Shown piece after piece: positions 23,867 through 35,785 of a DNA stretch of 64,000 bases (positions are counted from its first letter, which is position 1; each line of letters starts with the position of its first letter). Source of the stretch: Chimonanthus salicifolius (lineage: Eukaryota; Streptophyta; Magnoliopsida; Laurales; Calycanthaceae); the NCBI GenBank assembly GCA_013350335.1, contig CM023540.1:62663101-62727100 (forward strand). Reading direction: 5' to 3'. The notes beneath the pieces are model-generated. The model had not been told where the DNA came from, did no database searches, and was given only the letters and a program-made list of their open reading frames with translations. The position numbers and the translations under genes are program-made.

Positions 23867-24704
23867 TGTCCCGCCAGGAGAAATGTATAATGATGAGAAT
23901 CACATTGGTCTCCTTAGGTGATGAGGGTCCCGCCAGGAGAAATAATATGATGATGAGAGCCACATCGGCCTCCTTAGGCGATGCAAGTCCCGCTAGGAGG
24001 AATATCATCAAGAAAAAATGAAAGTGCATTGTGATTTACCTTGACGGTGAGAGTCTCGTCAAGTGATGGCTACGTATATGCATGATGGGAGGGACTCATT
24101 ACATGTGCATATTTACATAGCATTGATTTATCTGTTTTGATGATCATATATATTATGATATATGCATGTTTTTATATACTAACCATGTGGTAGCCCTAAT
24201 CGAAAATCCTACTGGATGCGTTGATCTAACGCCCTAATTCTATCCTTAGAGGATAATGCAGGAAATGGAAAAGGGAAAGAGAAGGCCGTGGACCTGGAGG
24301 GGAGCAAAGCTTAAGCGCTTGATTGATGTTTGGGATGTCTTAGTTATTGTCTTTTAGTTATATCTCATGGACATGTAATAAGTTGATACCTTTGCTATGG
24401 TTTGATTATGGTATTGACAATGGATGGTTGGATAAGTTATTTTAATAATTGAGACTTGTATTTGCTATCTAATCAGTTTATTTCCGCAGTTTGTCTAATT
24501 TACTCTGCATAATTTGTTTAGTTCCATGTGTGGATTGTTATCGTGGGTTTAGCCCATGCACACATGGGTGGCCAGTTAAGGGTCGGACTTAGGAAGTCCG
24601 AACTTAGCTCGCGTGGTGACACCGCCCGCTCTCTTCCAATGTTATTATATTTTATAAAAAAAAAAAATTAGACTCTAATTTCTCGGAGAGGGCGGGGCGT
24701 TACA
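23867..24704 (+). repeat. 5' LTR remnant of element D
   Basis: It starts inside the 'gtcccgccaggagaaatg' repeat block, which matches 35390 onward of the 3' LTR. It carries the TTGACGG/CGTCAA hairpin (about 24039-24062), the acceptor block (near 24225), the U5 hairpin and the terminal GGGGCGTTACA. The first three quarters of the LTR are missing. Confidence 0.9.
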
Positions 24705-24706
24705 GT

Positions 24707-24718
24707 TGGTATCAGAGC
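24707..24718 (+). other. Primer-binding site of element D
   Basis: TGGTATCAGAGC lies two bases after the LTR end at 24704, matching initiator Met tRNA. Confidence 0.95.
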
Positions 24719-24837
24719 GAAACAGGAAGTTGAATCATCGAAGTAAGATTAAGACGGTTTCATGTCTCACTGACAGATAAGAATCCCAACTGACCGACTC
24801 TTTGGAGTGTAACACCCCGATTTCTCAATAAGATGAA

Positions 24838-25310
24838 TATTTACGAAAATGCCCCTGGATTGGTAAATTTATTAATTATGATGTTAAATGAGAAAATAGT
24901 GGGGCCCATTGTTCAAATTAAGATCCTATGAACATATTATAAGGGTCAAATTATAATGGATGGGTAATGTACATCAAATTAGGTCAAAATGGTTAATTGG
25001 GTCAAAGAATTCTCAACGGTTGGAATAATTACGAAAATGCCCCTAGATTGGTGAATTTAATAAATGTGATTGTAAATAAGGAAATAGTGGGGCCCATTGC
25101 TCAAATTAACATCATATGAACACATTATGAATGTCAAGTTTGATTGGATGGGTAATTTCTCAATGAAGTGGATAAATTACGAAAATGCCCCTGATGTGTT
25201 AAATTAATTATTTTGTGATGTTAAGTAAGGAAATGGTATGGCCCATTGCTCAAATTAAGATCATATGAGCACATTATGAATGTCAAGTTTGATTGGATGG
25301 GTAATTTACA
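24838..25310 (+). repeat. Tandem U3 repeats in solo LTR B
   Basis: Three imperfect copies carry 'acgaaaatgcccc', 'gtggggcccattg(t/c)tcaaatta' and 'gatgggtaatgtacatcaa'-like parts. The LTRs of J carry about two copies of the same unit near 43170-43450, so U3 copy number varies between LTRs. Confidence 0.75.
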
Positions 25311-26345
25311 TCAATTGGGTCGAAAATGGCTAAATGGGTCAAAGGGCCCAAATGGGACCCATCGGGTCTTACTGGATTATTTGACCGCTTTGTGATTTTA
25401 AATTAAATGGGGTTAAGCCTATTTGATTGGAAATCAAGTGGAGAAAAAATGGGTAGGCTTGATCCATATGTAAAAACCAATTAGAAATGACCAAAATACC
25501 ATAATTGGGTCATGGAGTCAAAAACGGGTCAAGGAGCTAAAAGTGGACCCAACGGGTCGAGTTGACTATAGTTGACCGTGTGGACCCTCTAGGGAGCTAA
25601 AACACGAGTTAAATCAGTTGAGTGGAACTGAAGTGAGTTGGAATTAAATCAAGGGTTGAGTTAACTCATGTGCATTGAATGAAATGCATTAATTATGGTG
25701 AGTTGGAACTTGAGTTGAGTGAGTCAAAAATGGAAGTCAAATGGGCTGAAAATTCAGTGAGTTAAGTGGAATATGAGGAGGTGTGGTGATCTCAAACAAA
25801 CCAAAACAAGTCCCACACGTTGGGGACTTGTTATGGAGAGTTTCATGCAAAACATTAAATGGAATATGGGGGGTTTCTATTCCATTTGGAAACCCCAAGC
25901 CTTCAATGTTGGAATGCCAATGGGTGCATTTGTTGGCAGCAAGTGTCCCATTGGTTTAGGCAAGAATTGATGAGGAAGTGGAGGGGTTTTGAGGGCTGAA
26001 TTATTAAAGGAAACAAACACCATCTTGGCCATTTTTCACCATTGAAAAGCCAAGATTCTCCATCTCTCTCTCCCTCTCTCCAATTCATTTGCTTAAGTGG
26101 AACAGCAGAGGTTTTTAGCATCAATTATTCAAGCTTAAACCAGCAAGGAATTAAGAAAGAAGGAATCAAACAAGAAGGAAAGGAAGCAAGGATCAAAAGG
26201 CAAGACAAGAGCTTGGAATTTGGTAAGTGTTTCATGGACTTTTGGATTAATAAAAGTGGGGTATGTATTGGGCCATGGTCATGGCCGAATACACCAGTGT
26301 TTAACCTTGATTATGAAGGATTTAAAATGGTAAAAAAATAACGAT

Positions 26346-27430
26346 TGGGTTCAGCCACCATGGAGGGCTGAACCCCATGTAAGAGATGGCTTGGTTTTCA
26401 TGTTTTGAAACATGAAAACCATGGATTTTGTGTACTGTTTTTGGGTTTTGATTTAAGATTTAAATACATGTTTTAGAATGGTTAAAAAACATGGATCTGA
26501 TTGACATAGGGACTGAAGTTTATATGGTCTAAAATCAGTGGATTAAAAGATGGAAATGGACCATTGGGTTCGGCCACTTAGCATGGCCGAACCCCATGAA
26601 ACCAAGTGGCTAGTTTTGATGGTTTTTAGAAGTTAAAACCATATAAGTTGGGACTGATGTTAGATGTTTGTAATAGATTTAAAATACATGTTTTAAAGAG
26701 GGTTAAAACATGGGTTTGGATATCAGAAAAGGTGGAAGTTATGTGGTCTAAATCAGTGGATTAAAATTGGAAAAAATGGACCATGGGGATCGGCCATCTT
26801 GGATGGCCGAATCCCATGGAGTTGTGTTGATTTTGGATGTTTGTTTGAAAGGTAAAACCTGATTTTTATTTACTGTTATTACATGATTATCTGAGGTTTA
26901 AAAACAGTAAACATAACCATTGGGTTCGGCCACCATGGAGGGCCGAACCCCATGTAAAAGAATCTTGGTTTTCATGTTGGGAAACATGGAAACCATGGAC
27001 TTTTATGGACTGTTTGGATGAATTTAATTAGAGGGTTTCTAAGAGATATAAGGGCAGCAAAAGGGTACTTATATTGCATGATTTAAATAACACCTAATGC
27101 ATGTTTGAAGGATCAATTCATGGACATAGGGTTCGGCCAACTTGAATGGCCGAACCCCATGAAAGAGATTGATGATTGTTGTGAAATCAAAGAGTTAGAA
27201 ACCATGCAATACCATGGCGTTTCTATAGGAGTTTAAATAGAATTAGGTTTACTGTTTTTATGCCTAAGATACAGGATAAATGATGAAAGATTATTAGAAG
27301 AATTGAATCCCAAAAAGCCATGAGGTTCGGCCATGTGAATGGCCGAACCCCATGGGTTGCTTTATGGTTTTTATTTTGTTTACTTAGGGTTATGGTTACT
27401 GATTTGGGTCAGCCTTTGGATGGCTGAACC
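26346..27430. repeat. Hairpin array in solo LTR B
   Basis: Units lie near 26346, 26564, 26781, 26918, 27125, 27320 and 27405. Two units (26346 and 27405) have TCAGCC paired with GGCTGA instead of TCGGCC with GGCCGA: a substitution on both sides that keeps the stem. Confidence 0.85.
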
Positions 27431-27746
27431 ATGCATTGATCATGGTTGAATTAGCATGATTAAACCATGAGTGATCATGGTGATAATCAGATCATGGTGA
27501 TATGATTTATTGATTGTTATATGGATAAGGTACCGGAAGTTGAACGACGTGCGAGTCGTGACCGGGTGACGCGAAAGAAAGATCAAGTACTGAAGTGAAT
27601 CTTCAGTAGGTTTCCTACCTTTATTGTAACCACTATTCCATATGTTGTTTTATATTGATTTCAATAACTTGTATGTTTGTAAAGCTATGTTTCTAAATGA
27701 CATGTTTGCATAGACATCTCATGCATGGCATGGGATGATGGTGTTG

Positions 27747-27901
27747 TAACCGGAGGCCACACTCCGTCGGGGCGTCCGAAAGACCACTGTGGGGTACCCT
27801 GATGATGAGAATCCCATCAGGAGGAATCCGGAGGCCACACTCCGTCGGGGCGTCCGAAAGACCACTGTGGGTTACCTTGACGATGAGAATCCCGTCAAGT
27901 G
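27747..27901 (+). repeat. Repeat block with short hairpins in solo LTR B
   Basis: There are two copies of a ~75-bp unit containing 'ggaggccacactccgtcggg'. Each ends in a hairpin: CCTGATG/CATCAGG at 27798-27821 and CTTGACG/CGTCAAG at 27876-27899. The stems differ by paired substitutions. Confidence 0.8.
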
Positions 27902-28965
27902 ATGGCTATGTTGAATGGTGATGGGTGGGACTCATTACATGTTCATTTCATACATAGCATGTTTTTATGGAATTTTGTCTCACATGTATTATTATTATGT
28001 ATATGCATGTTTTATATGCTAACATGTGGTAGCCCTGATTCGGGAACCTACTGGGCGCGTTGATCTAACGCCCTATCTATATCCTTAGTGGATGACGCAG
28101 GGAAAGGGAAGAACGTGGATCGAGATGAAAACCAAGCATAGGAGCTTGGGCATTTTGAATGGATTTGAATGGACATGAATGGACTAATTATGGATTTGTT
28201 ATTTGAATTTGGATAATGTAATTTGGTAATTAGTTATGTTGGCTTGTAATAAGTAGTTAAGATAGATGCAATGGTTTGTTTTATGTTGGATGTTTGATTA
28301 AACAATTAGTTAAGATTGATTAGTAATTTTGGAGAATAAGTTATGTACTTTGCTATCTAAGAATGGAAAATTGGATTAGTCATAGGTTCTATTATAACCA
28401 CAGTTATATTTGGACTAAGTTAATTCCGCAAGTTATATGTACCATGTGCGGATCAGTTTTATGGACTTAGTTCATACGCACATGGGCTTGGCCAGTTAAG
28501 GGTCGGATTTAGAGATCCGAACTTAACTCGCGTCGTGACACTCCGCCCCGATCACATATTTAAAAAAAAAAAAAAAAAAAATTAGACTCTGAAATTCTCG
28601 GAAAGGGCGGGGCGTTACATGGAGTCCGCTGACTGGGGGCCGGATTAATTTACTTCGAGTGACTCAAACTGAACAATCAATCTGAGAACGACAATGAAAG
28701 ATAGCAAAGTAAAGTGCAGTCATCATAACTGGACATATCAAACATAGCAAAGTAGGATGCACTCCCCTGATATCCCCCATTGAGAAACAAACAACAGGAA
28801 TTTAGAGATTTCCCCAGGAACAAAAGAAAACAAAGTGTGAAGATTTGGCAATTTCCCAAAACAAAGCACATGAGATTATACATGAAAAATCCCCCAAAAC
28901 GAAGATTGGTTCTTTATTGGAATGGTTGTTGTTAATTTATATGTTTTATATGTTGTGGCACATAT

Positions 28966-29511
28966 ATGTCAAGCAATGTGGAATATACAGATTTGTGGGA
29001 TAAAGGGACACCTAGCTGTCCAATAGATTTGGTGTCGGCTTCCAATAACACCAGCATGGAAGTCAACATGGACCTTCAGGAGGGACCTCCCAAGGAAGAT
29101 GAAGTGGACCTAGCACTTTTTCCGGAGGATCTTATGAAAGACATTCCTTGGATAATGGAACCTCCCGAGGAAGATGAAGAGGATCTAGCACCTTTACCGG
29201 AGGATCCTATGGAAGATGTTCCTATAATAATGGAATCAGATGGGGAGATAGATCTTGACTATACGTGTGAGTTGTGCAACCAAGACGGGCACAACTGTAG
29301 GTATTGTCCTCACCCTCTAGGCCTTGTCTGCCCGGCTTGTGGACTACATGGGCACGGAGAGGCAAGGACTAATTGTCCTTATATTGGAGGACCAGGGGTA
29401 ATACCCTGCTTGACATGTGGAGTACTAGGTCACATGCCAATGACATGTCCTGATAATCGCTTCAAGTTCGCTGATGATGCAGGAAGGGTTGAACCACGTG
29501 GTATTGAATAA
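28966..29511 (+). CDS. Three-zinc-knuckle protein of element D (181 aa)
   Basis: I do not recognise a named family. Seen: a conserved N-terminus ([20 protein letters not shown]), an acidic middle with two tandem ~25-residue repeats ([20 protein letters not shown], about 41-65, and [20 protein letters not shown], about 66-90), then three CCHC knuckles: C101-C104-H109-C114, C122-C125-H130-C137 (an unusual six-residue last gap) and C148-C151-H156-C161. Element J encodes a clear homologue. It occupies the place of gag, after the leader, so RNA binding or packaging is the natural inference. The last ~12 residues (GRVEPRGIE) come from pol sequence joined at about GATGCAGG. The stop at 29511 overlaps the RT frame by 38 bases in a different frame. 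Confidence 0.75.
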   Translation: MSSNVEYTDLWDKGTPSCPIDLVSASNNTSMEVNMDLQEGPPKEDEVDLALFPEDLMKDIPWIMEPPEEDEEDLAPLPEDPMEDVPIIMESDGEIDLDYTCELCNQDGHNCRYCPHPLGLVCPACGLHGHGEARTNCPYIGGPGVIPCLTCGVLGHMPMTCPDNRFKFADDAGRVEPRGIE

Positions 29512-32430
29512 TATCATTATAAATAAAGCATCAATTACTGAACTTCCGGCAATTGTGAAAGAATTTGCGGATGTGTTTCCAAAAGAACTCCCTGGTTTAC
29601 CGCCTATGAGGGAGATCAACTTTAAAATCAAGCTGTATCCTAGTACTTCACCAGTGTCGTTACCACACTATTGGATGGCACCAGCAGAGATGTCGGAACT
29701 AAAGAAGCAGATCGACGAACTGCTCAAGCTGGGATGCATCCGACACAGTACATCATCATGGGGAGCTCCAGTATTGTTCGTAAAGAAGAAAGACGGTTCA
29801 CTTCGGATGTGTGTTCATTATCGAAAGCTGAATCAGCTAACAGTCCGGAACAAGTACCTTCTACCTAGGATCGATAATTTATTCGATCAATTGAGGGGTT
29901 CCAGCCATTTTTCAAAGATTGATTTGATGTCCGGTTATCATCAAATCCGAGTTAGGGAGGAAAATATAGAGAAGACAGCCTTCAGGACGCGGTATGGACT
30001 ATACGAGTTTGTAGTCATGCCATTTGGACTCACAAATGCACCGGCTGTGTTCATGGACTTAATGAACAGGATCTTCCGTCCGTATCTAGACCAGTTTGTA
30101 ATCGTGTTCATTGACGATATCCTGATCTATTCCAAGAGTCAGGAAGAACATGCAGAGCACCTACGGATAGTTTTGAATACTTTGAGGCAGAATAAGTTGT
30201 ATGCCAAAGCCAATAAGTGTGAGTTATGGCTATCTCAAGTAAATTTCTTGGGACATGTTATATCCGAGGAAGGAATAGCCGTGGATCTCGCTAAGGTGGC
30301 GGCTGTGAAAGACTGGAAAGCGCCAAAGAATGTAACCGAAATCCGCAGTTTCTTAGGATTGGTGGGTTATTATTGGAAATTTATCATGCATTTTTCCAAA
30401 ATAGCGGCTTCATTGACTCGACTCACTCAGAAAGGAGTCAAGTATGATGGTCAGATCAGTGCAATAGGAGATTTGAAACACTGAAAGAAAGACTTACAAG
30501 AGCTCCTATTTTAATTTTACCGGAAAGGGGCAAAGGATATGAAGTACAATGCGATGCTTCAGGAGAGGGACTAGGGTGTTCACTCATGCAAGGTCAACGT
30601 GTGGTGGCATATGGGTCAAGACAGTTAAAAATACACGAACGTCTTTATCCCACACATGATCTGAAGCTAGCTGCAGTGGTCTTCGCTCTCAAAAGTTGGA
30701 GACACTACCTCTACGGCGAGAAATTTGAGGTATTTTCTGATCATAAGAGTTTAAAATATTTATTTGATCAGAAGGAGCTCAACCTAAGGCAGCGTAGATG
30801 GATGGAGTATCTGGCGGATTATGAGTTTGCGCTTCGATACCATCCAGGGAAGGCAAACAAGGTGGCGGATGCCCTCAGCCATCTATCACATGCATCGGTA
30901 GCATGTTTGATCAGAACAGAATGGGAGATATTGAACACCATTCGAGAGTTCAATCTTTATATCGACAACCGTGGGAGTATGTATAATTTAATCATACGGT
31001 CCATTATGGTCACCAACATTGAACAAGAACAACAAGCAGACCCGAAGGTGGAAGAGATATGGGCCAAGATGTCCACTGGCGTAGTCATTCCGAAATGGGA
31101 ATTACGACCAGGGCAGGGTCTTTTATTCCGGGGAAGAATATATGTGCCAAAGAGTTGTAGGAAAGAGCTATTGATTGAGGCACATCAATCCAAGCTCTCC
31201 ATTCATCCGGGTAGCACCAAAATGTATCACGATCTGAAAATGCATTATTGGTGGCATGGACTAAAAAGGGATGAGGCGGAATTCGTGGCACATTGTTTAA
31301 CTTGTCAGCAAGTAAGGACTGAACATCAAAAGCCACCAGGGTTACTCAAACCCTTATCAGTGCCAGAATGGAAATGGGAGCACATTTCCATGGATTTTGT
31401 GACGGGGTTGCCGAGATCTTCAAAGGGCAATGATGCCATATGGGTCGTGGTAGACCGACTGATCAAGTCTGCACATTTCATTCCTATTAAGATGACGGAT
31501 TCATCTGAGACGTTGGGTCGGCGGTACATCAAGGAAATTATTCGGCTACATGGCATTCCCCGAACTATAGTATCTAAAAGAGATGGCCGGTTTACCGGCA
31601 CAGTGTGGCAAAGCATGCAGTCAGCTATGGGGACAGATCTACTGACTAGCACCGCTTTCCATCCACAGACTGATGGACAGTCAGAAAGGACGATACAAAC
31701 CTTGGAAGACATGCTGAGAGCGTGCATGTTAGATTTCAAAGGTGGATGGGAGAACCACTTGCCACTTGTGGAGTTCTCGTATAACAATAGTTATCAAGCA
31801 AGCCTTCAGATGGCCCCATTCGAGGCTTTATATGGTAAGCCTTGTAGATCACCAGTGTGCTAGACAGAGGCTGGTAAGCCTGCAATGATTGGACCTGAAC
31901 TAGTAGAGGAGACTACAGCACAAATTCAGTTGATACGTCAGCACTTATTGACTGCACAGAGTCGGCAAAAGAGCTATGCTGACAAAAGAAGAAGGTTTCT
32001 GGAATTTGAAGTGGGGGACATGGTATTTTTAAAGGTTTCGCCACGGAAAGGACACATGAGGTTTGGCAAAAAAGGGAAACTGTCACCAAGATTTGTGGGA
32101 CCGTTTCCCATCATAAGAAGAGTGGGGGATGTGGCTTATGAGATAGTACTTCCTTCACAATTGGCAGCGTTACACAATGTGTTTCACGTGTCGATGCTAA
32201 GGAAATACAATCCCGATCCGTCCCATGTATTGAATGTGCAAGACATAGAAGTACAAAGCGACGTGACATACGTCGAGAAACCAGTTAGGATACTAGAGAC
32301 TGAGCAAAGGGTGTTGAGAAATAGAGCGATTCAGTACGTAAAAGTGATATGGGACCGACATGGTGTTGAAGAGGCCACATGGGAACTTGAATCGGAGATG
32401 AGAACAGCTCACCCCGAAATATTTATGTAA
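29474..32430 (+). pseudogene. Pol of element D: RT-RNase H-integrase-chromodomain, decayed
   Basis: RT is open from 29474 ([23 protein letters not shown]) and loses frame near 30447 (one base missing in the KY.W codons). It resumes through RNase H (30586 onward: [20 protein letters not shown]) and integrase ([28 protein letters not shown]). In the second catalytic region the SDRDG context reads SKRDG, so the core Asp-containing loop is altered. A TAG replaces Trp at 31861-31863. The tail continues in another ORF (31885-32430) with GPFPIIRRVGDVAY and a full chromodomain (VIWDRHGVEEATWELE). It is closest to pol of element C, so D's pol and its zinc-knuckle region come from different sources. 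Confidence 0.92.
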
Positions 32431-32476
32431 TTTATTTGGGAACCCTACTTCGTTCGATTTTCGGGACGAAAATTTT

Positions 32477-32486
32477 AAAAAGAGGG
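32477..32486 (+). other. Polypurine tract of element D
   Basis: AAAAAGAGGG lies six bases before the 3' LTR, the same as in C and J. Confidence 0.85.
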
Positions 32487-33571
32487 TTATATTGTAGCAC
32501 TCCAATTTCTCAATAAGATGAATATTTACGAAAATGCCCTTGGATTGGTGAATTCAATAAATGTGATTGTAAATGAGGAAATGGTGGGGCCCATTGTTCA
32601 AATTAAGATCATATGAACATATTATAAGGGCCAATTTATCATGAATGGGTAATGAACATCAAATTGGGTCAATATGGGTAATTGGGTCAAAGGACCCAAT
32701 TGGACCCAATGGGTCATAATGGACTTATTAGACCATTGGGTGAGCCCAAATTTAATGGGGTTAAGTTGAATTGATTGGAAATTAAGTGGAGCATAAATGG
32801 GTAGGCTTGATGCACATGTGAAAACCAAATGCAAATGGCTAAAGCAACCCATAAATGGGTCTTGGCGTCAAAACGGGTCAACAAGCTAAATGGGGACCCA
32901 ATGGGTCGGGTTGACCTTGTTGACCATGGCTGACCTTGTGGGCCCTCAAATGAGCTCAATGGTGAGTTAAATCAGGTTGAGTGGAACTGAATTGAGCTGG
33001 TTTTGAATTAAGAATGAGTTGACTCAAGTGCATTAAATGAGTGTCATTTAATGTGGTGAGTTGGGCTTGTGAGTTGGGTGAGTCAAAATGGAAATCAAAG
33101 GGGCTGTAAAATCAGTGAGTTGAAGGGAAGATGAAGAGCTACTTGGGTCTCAAGCCACACAATACAAGTCCCACACGCTGGGGCCTTGTGGTGTGAGCTT
33201 CCATGCTAAGTTTTAAATGGAAATGAATGGGAATTGGATGAGATACATGGGGAGCTGAAAGGTTGCATTGGCTGGTGCCAAGAGATGCCTTGGTTGGCAC
33301 CAAATATCCCATTGGTTTGATCAAGAAGTTATGAGGGAAATGAGTGGATTAAGTGGCTGATTTAACAAAAGGAAATACACCATTCATTTGGCCGATTTTC
33401 ACACAAAGAAATCCTAAGAATCCTCATCTCTCTCCCTCTCTCCAAACTCTTTCTCTTGGCCGAACCAGCAAGTAGTGTCTTCACAATTGATTAAGCTTAT
33501 AATCAGCAAAGAAAGAGAGGATAAGAAAGAAAGGAAGGCAAGGAGCAAAGGCAAGAAGAAAAGCTTGGAAA

Positions 33572-33584
33572 ATTTGGTAAGTAT
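33572..33584 (+). promoter_or_regulatory. Candidate 5' splice site in LTR leader
   Basis: ATTTGGTAAGTAT matches the plant 5' splice consensus. The same motif at the same place occurs in B (26223) and, on the minus strand, in C (10076, 15744), J (42251, 48481), K (56763), A (22434) and the LTR at 2323 (4560). In every case it lies just upstream of the hairpin array. Confidence 0.5.
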
Positions 33585-33705
33585 TTCCATGGATTTTTGT
33601 TTAATAAAATGGGATTAATGAATCATGATTTGGCCATGTCTTGGCCGAATCCATCAAGGATTAGACCTTGGATGGTGTTTTACAAAAGTGATGAAAAATG
33701 GATCA

Positions 33706-34950
33706 ATGGGTTCGGCCACTTTGGATGGCCGAGCCCCATGAAAAGAATTGGTTAATTTTGATGGTTTTTGTAAGATAAAACCATGCAAGTGTTGGACTGA
33801 TTTGGATGTTTAATTAGACCTAAGATACATGTTTATGATGAGGTAAAATAAGTTATTAAAGAAGGATTAAAACATGGATTTGGATGTCACAATTTGGCCA
33901 TGGAATGTCTGAATCCATCAAAGGTTTAATCTTGGAAATTGTTGATTAAAAATGGGTCCAAATCATGGTCATAGGGTTCGGCCACTTTGGATGGCCGAAC
34001 CCCATGAAAATATTTGATGATTTGGTATGGTTTTGGAGAGATAAAAACCATAGCAATGGTGGAGATGTTTGCATGTTTTAAATAAGGCTAAGTGTTTGAT
34101 TAAAAGGTTTAAAATTATAGGCCATAGGGTTCGGCCAATGAGTATGGCCGAACCCCATGAAATCATATGATTATTGTATGGTGATTTTGATGGTTTTGAG
34201 AGATAAAAACCATACAAGATTATGGTGTTTTTATGGGAATTAAATGAATATAAGTTTGCTGTTTTGGGTTGGCCATTGGATGGCTAAACCATGTAGTTAA
34301 CATGGTTAAACGGTAGAGTCCAATTGGTATGTAAATAATGGAATGATTGAACAAAAGAACCACACATGGCCGAACACCATGGAATGTTTTGATGGGAGAT
34401 TATGGTTTGTTTTATGATTTGGATTAAGGAATCATACATGATAATTTATGGACAAAGTGTAAGAAAATAATCAATCATTGTAGATGATGGAATATGGGAT
34501 AAAAATCCATAGGATGTGATTCGGCCATGTAGTATGGCCGAACCCCATCAATGATTATTTGATGGATTTGGGTTAAGTCATAATGGAATTAGAGATGATG
34601 AATGAAGGATCAAATTAAATAGTGAGGTTCGGCCAAGTTGTATGGCCGAACCCCACTAGGTTGGTTTGGATATGGTTAGTGATGTTTATGGAAAATTAAA
34701 CAAAAGGTTAGCCTAAATGGCATAAAGGTAATTATTGATGAAATGATCAAAGATGGAATGATCATAGGATTGGATTTATGGACCCAAACCAAAGTGGTAT
34801 GGTTCGGCCATGTTGTATGGCCAAACCCTACCAAGGTATTTTTGTGGTATATGATGTTTAATAAGGATTAAATAAAAGAGAGATCAAATGAAAAGGGAGG
34901 TTAAATCCTAAGTTGATGAGGTTCGGCCATGGGTATGGCCTAACCCCACA
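33706..34950. repeat. Hairpin array in element D 3' LTR
   Basis: Units lie near 33706, 33973, 34127, 34515, 34623, 34801 and 34919, with a half-unit near 34373. Outer arms vary between ATAGGG, GTGAGG and GTATGG types. Confidence 0.85.
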
Positions 34951-35307
34951 AGATGACTTTTGGGTCTTAAGATGTGAATGGAAATTTAAAATGATAGTAT
35001 GATTGACTTGCTGTTACATCACAAGGTAACGGAACGTGAATGGCGTACGAGTCATGAACGGGTGACGATTAAGAAAGATCGGACGCTGAAATGAATCTTC
35101 AGTAGGTTTCCTACCTACTTGTAACCACATTTACACTTGTTTTCATGATGGTTTTTATGAGACATTGTTACACTATTATTTATCATATTTTGAATGATGA
35201 GATTTATTTACATGTTACATCTATTCATTGGCATCTCATGCATGGACATGGGATGATGATTATGGAACCCAGAGCCCACACTCCGGTGATATGCTGTGAT
35301 GCAACTG

Positions 35308-35525
35308 TGAAACCTCCTTAGGCGATGCAGGTCCCGCCAGGAGAAATGTTATAATGATGAGAGATACATTGGTCTCCTTAGGCAATGTAGGTCCCACCCG
35401 GAGAAATGTATAATGATGAGAATCACATTGGCCTCCTTAGGCGATGAGGGTCCCGCCAGGAGAAATATTATGATGATGAGAGCCACATCGGCCTCCTTAG
35501 GCGATGCAGGTCCCGCCAGGAAGAA
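35308..35525 (+). repeat. CTCCTTAGGCGATG repeat block
   Basis: Four imperfect ~55-bp copies, each containing CTCCTTAGGCGATGCAGG followed by TCCCGCCAGGAG. Each can fold with CTCCT/AGGAG and GGCG/CGCC pairing. The same block is in the 5' remnant of D (23867-24000) and, inverted, in C (8400-8550). Confidence 0.85.
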
Positions 35526-35742
35526 TATCATCAAGAAGAAATGAAAGTGTATTGTGATTTACCTTGACGGTGAGAGTCTCGTCAAGTGATGGCTATGTAT
35601 ATGCATGATGAGAGGGACTCATTACATGTGCATATTTACATAGCATTGATTTATCTGTTTTGATGATCATATATATTATGATATATGCATGTTTTTATAT
35701 ACTAACCATGTGGTAGCCCTAATCGAAAATCCTACTGGATGC

Positions 35743-35785
35743 GTTGATCTAACGCCCTAATTCTATCCTTAGAGGATAATGCAGG
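35743..35785 (+). promoter_or_regulatory. Candidate branch point and 3' splice site
   Basis: GATCTAACGCCC (CTAAC-type branch sequence) is followed within 20-40 bases by a pyrimidine-rich stretch and two AG candidates, CCTTAG and ATGCAG. The block is present in all LTRs here that reach this point. GGGCGCGTTG/CTAACGCCC also forms a small hairpin around the branch sequence in most copies. Confidence 0.4.

Larger units (their letters stand above)
24808..28619 (+). mobile_element. Solo LTR B (3812 bp) with TGGAG duplication
   Basis: The ends are TGTAACACCCC and GGGGCGTTACA, flanked by TGGAG on both sides (24803-24807 and 28620-28624). It splits the leader of element D: 'ccgactctt' on the left continues as 'tccgctgactggggg' on the right. 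No internal domain is present, so this is the product of LTR-LTR recombination. Inside are tandem U3 repeats of ~130-190 bp ('tacgaaaatgcccct ... ggggcccattg', 24838-25300), a TATA-like ATTATTAAAGG near 26001, a splice-like site at 26223, hairpins, a repeat block, the acceptor block near 28065-28100 and a run of about 19 A near 28562. Confidence 0.95.
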
